This document shows, piece after piece, positions 21,757 through 22,389 of a DNA stretch of 22,389 bases. The stretch spans positions 1-22,389 of the forward strand of contig SKHA01000067.1 in NCBI GenBank assembly GCA_007117185.1. Reading direction: 5' to 3'. Numbering within the stretch: position 1 is the stretch's first letter; each line of letters starts with the position of its first letter. The position numbers and the translations under genes are program-made. The stretch is from Spirochaeta sp. (GTDB lineage: Bacteria; Spirochaetota; Spirochaetia; DSM-27196; Alkalispirochaetaceae). The notes beneath the pieces are model-generated. The model did not search any database, was not told the origin of the DNA, and worked only from the letters and a program-made list of their open reading frames with translations.

Positions 21757-22389
21757 GTTTCGGGAAAAAACCAGTGTATGTGCAACAGATCGCCACAGCG
21801 TCACCGCCGCGGTGGTACACCCAGGAGTTCGCCCTGCAGTTCATGCTGGGGATCCCCTTGTACGGCGATAAGGAGCGACGGTTCCTGGAACGCATCTACA
21901 GCGGAACGATGATAGACCGGCGCCACTCGGTGATAGACGACTACGGCAGGGACCCCTCGGAGTACACGTTTTTCTCCAGGACTCCGGATATGCTCCCGGA
22001 ACCCACCGTCTCTCATCGCAACGATCTCTTTGTACAGCACGCGAAGACCCTCTCGGAGGAGGCGGCACGATCCCTCTTCGCCGAGACCCCCGGCGTTGAT
22101 CCCTCAGAAGTCACCCACGTGATCACCGTCAGCTGTACCGGGTTTTCCGCACCCGGGTTTGACTACCATCTGGTGAACGCCCTGGGGCTCTCGCCGGGGG
22201 TGCACCGCTTTCACATCGGGTTCATGGGGTGCTACGCCGGGTTTCCGGCGCTGAAGCTGGCCCATACGATCTGCATCGCCGACCCGACAGCGAAGGTTCT
22301 CATTGCAGACGTGGAGTTGTGCTCGCTGCACCTGCAGTTCAAACCGGAGCTGGATACGATGGTGGCCAACGCGATCTTCGCCGACGGCG
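21744..22389 (+). CDS. Type III polyketide synthase (chalcone synthase-like), N-terminal part
   Basis: The first 215 codons of a thiolase-fold type III polyketide synthase are present; the gene runs off the window end. Such enzymes extend an acyl-CoA starter with malonyl-CoA and cyclise the product to pyrones, resorcinols or phloroglucinols. The nucleophilic cysteine is C131 in VSCTGFSAPGFDYHL, the classical active-site motif, and GVHRFHIGFMGCYAG matches the family stretch after it. The catalytic His and Asn would be in the missing half. Early residues VYVQQIATASPP fit the family N-terminus. The GTG at 21744 is the likely start; GTG 21774 and 21780 are alternatives. Neighbouring methyltransferase and monooxygenase genes recall phenolic-lipid loci such as srsABC of Streptomyces griseus (PKS, methyltransferase, flavoprotein hydroxylase). 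Confidence 0.9.
   Translation, partial: MNRSSFGKKPVYVQQIATASPPRWYTQEFALQFMLGIPLYGDKERRFLERIYSGTMIDRRHSVIDDYGRDPSEYTFFSRTPDMLPEPTVSHRNDLFVQHAKTLSEEAARSLFAETPGVDPSEVTHVITVSCTGFSAPGFDYHLVNALGLSPGVHRFHIGFMGCYAGFPALKLAHTICIADPTAKVLIADVELCSLHLQFKPELDTMVANAIFADG

Overview
This is a 22.4-kb chromosomal-type window of GC-rich bacterial DNA, tightly packed with genes on both strands. I see no rRNA, tRNA, CRISPR array, insertion sequence or phage gene. The organism is very probably a Gram-negative (diderm) anaerobe or facultative anaerobe: it encodes signal-peptide-bearing proteins that look like outer-membrane beta-barrels, a lipoprotein, a biotin-dependent Na+-pumping oxaloacetate decarboxylase, and FeoABC for ferrous iron. 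A free-living, high-GC spirochaete would fit, but that is an inference from gene content and not proven here.

Layout. (1) 64-1840, plus strand: an OsmC-family peroxidase and an MFS transporter, joined by a TTGA stop/start overlap. (2) 1843-10448, minus strand, read right to left: a large NAD-type glutamate dehydrogenase, feoA, feoB, feoC, a LarA-type (DUF2088) protein and 6-phosphogluconate dehydrogenase. Gaps are 41 nt or less and several genes overlap. A perfect 10-bp-arm palindrome sits on the feoA start and is probably a metal-repressor operator. (3) 10501-13935, plus strand: an aldo/keto reductase diverging from the dehydrogenase, then a TRAP-type binding protein (DctP) overlapping a membrane histidine kinase, with no TRAP permease beside them. 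(4) 13932-17213, minus strand: oadG-oadA-oadB with its own promoter. (5) 17238-19734, minus strand: three overlapping genes for exported proteins (two probable beta-barrels around a DUF1565 lipoprotein). (6) 19817-22389: a FAD-dependent monooxygenase (+), a UbiE-type methyltransferase (-) and the N-terminal half of a type III polyketide synthase (+, cut by the window edge), together a likely phenolic-lipid or quinone biosynthetic locus.

How parts may work together. Oxaloacetate decarboxylase turns C4-acid catabolism into a Na+ gradient; the neighbouring DctP-kinase pair could sense such acids. Glutamate dehydrogenase, the LarA-like enzyme and Gnd belong to central catabolism and redox, and may be co-transcribed with iron uptake.

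The most unusual signals are: a recurring arrangement in which a -10-like hexamer lies exactly 6 nt before the start codon (osmC, larA-like, aldo/keto reductase, dctP and, with GTG starts, the monooxygenase and the polyketide synthase), which predicts leaderless mRNAs; the feo palindrome overlapping -10, Shine-Dalgarno and start codon; the PKS/methyltransferase/monooxygenase locus with compact divergent promoters; and the orphan DctP-kinase pair.
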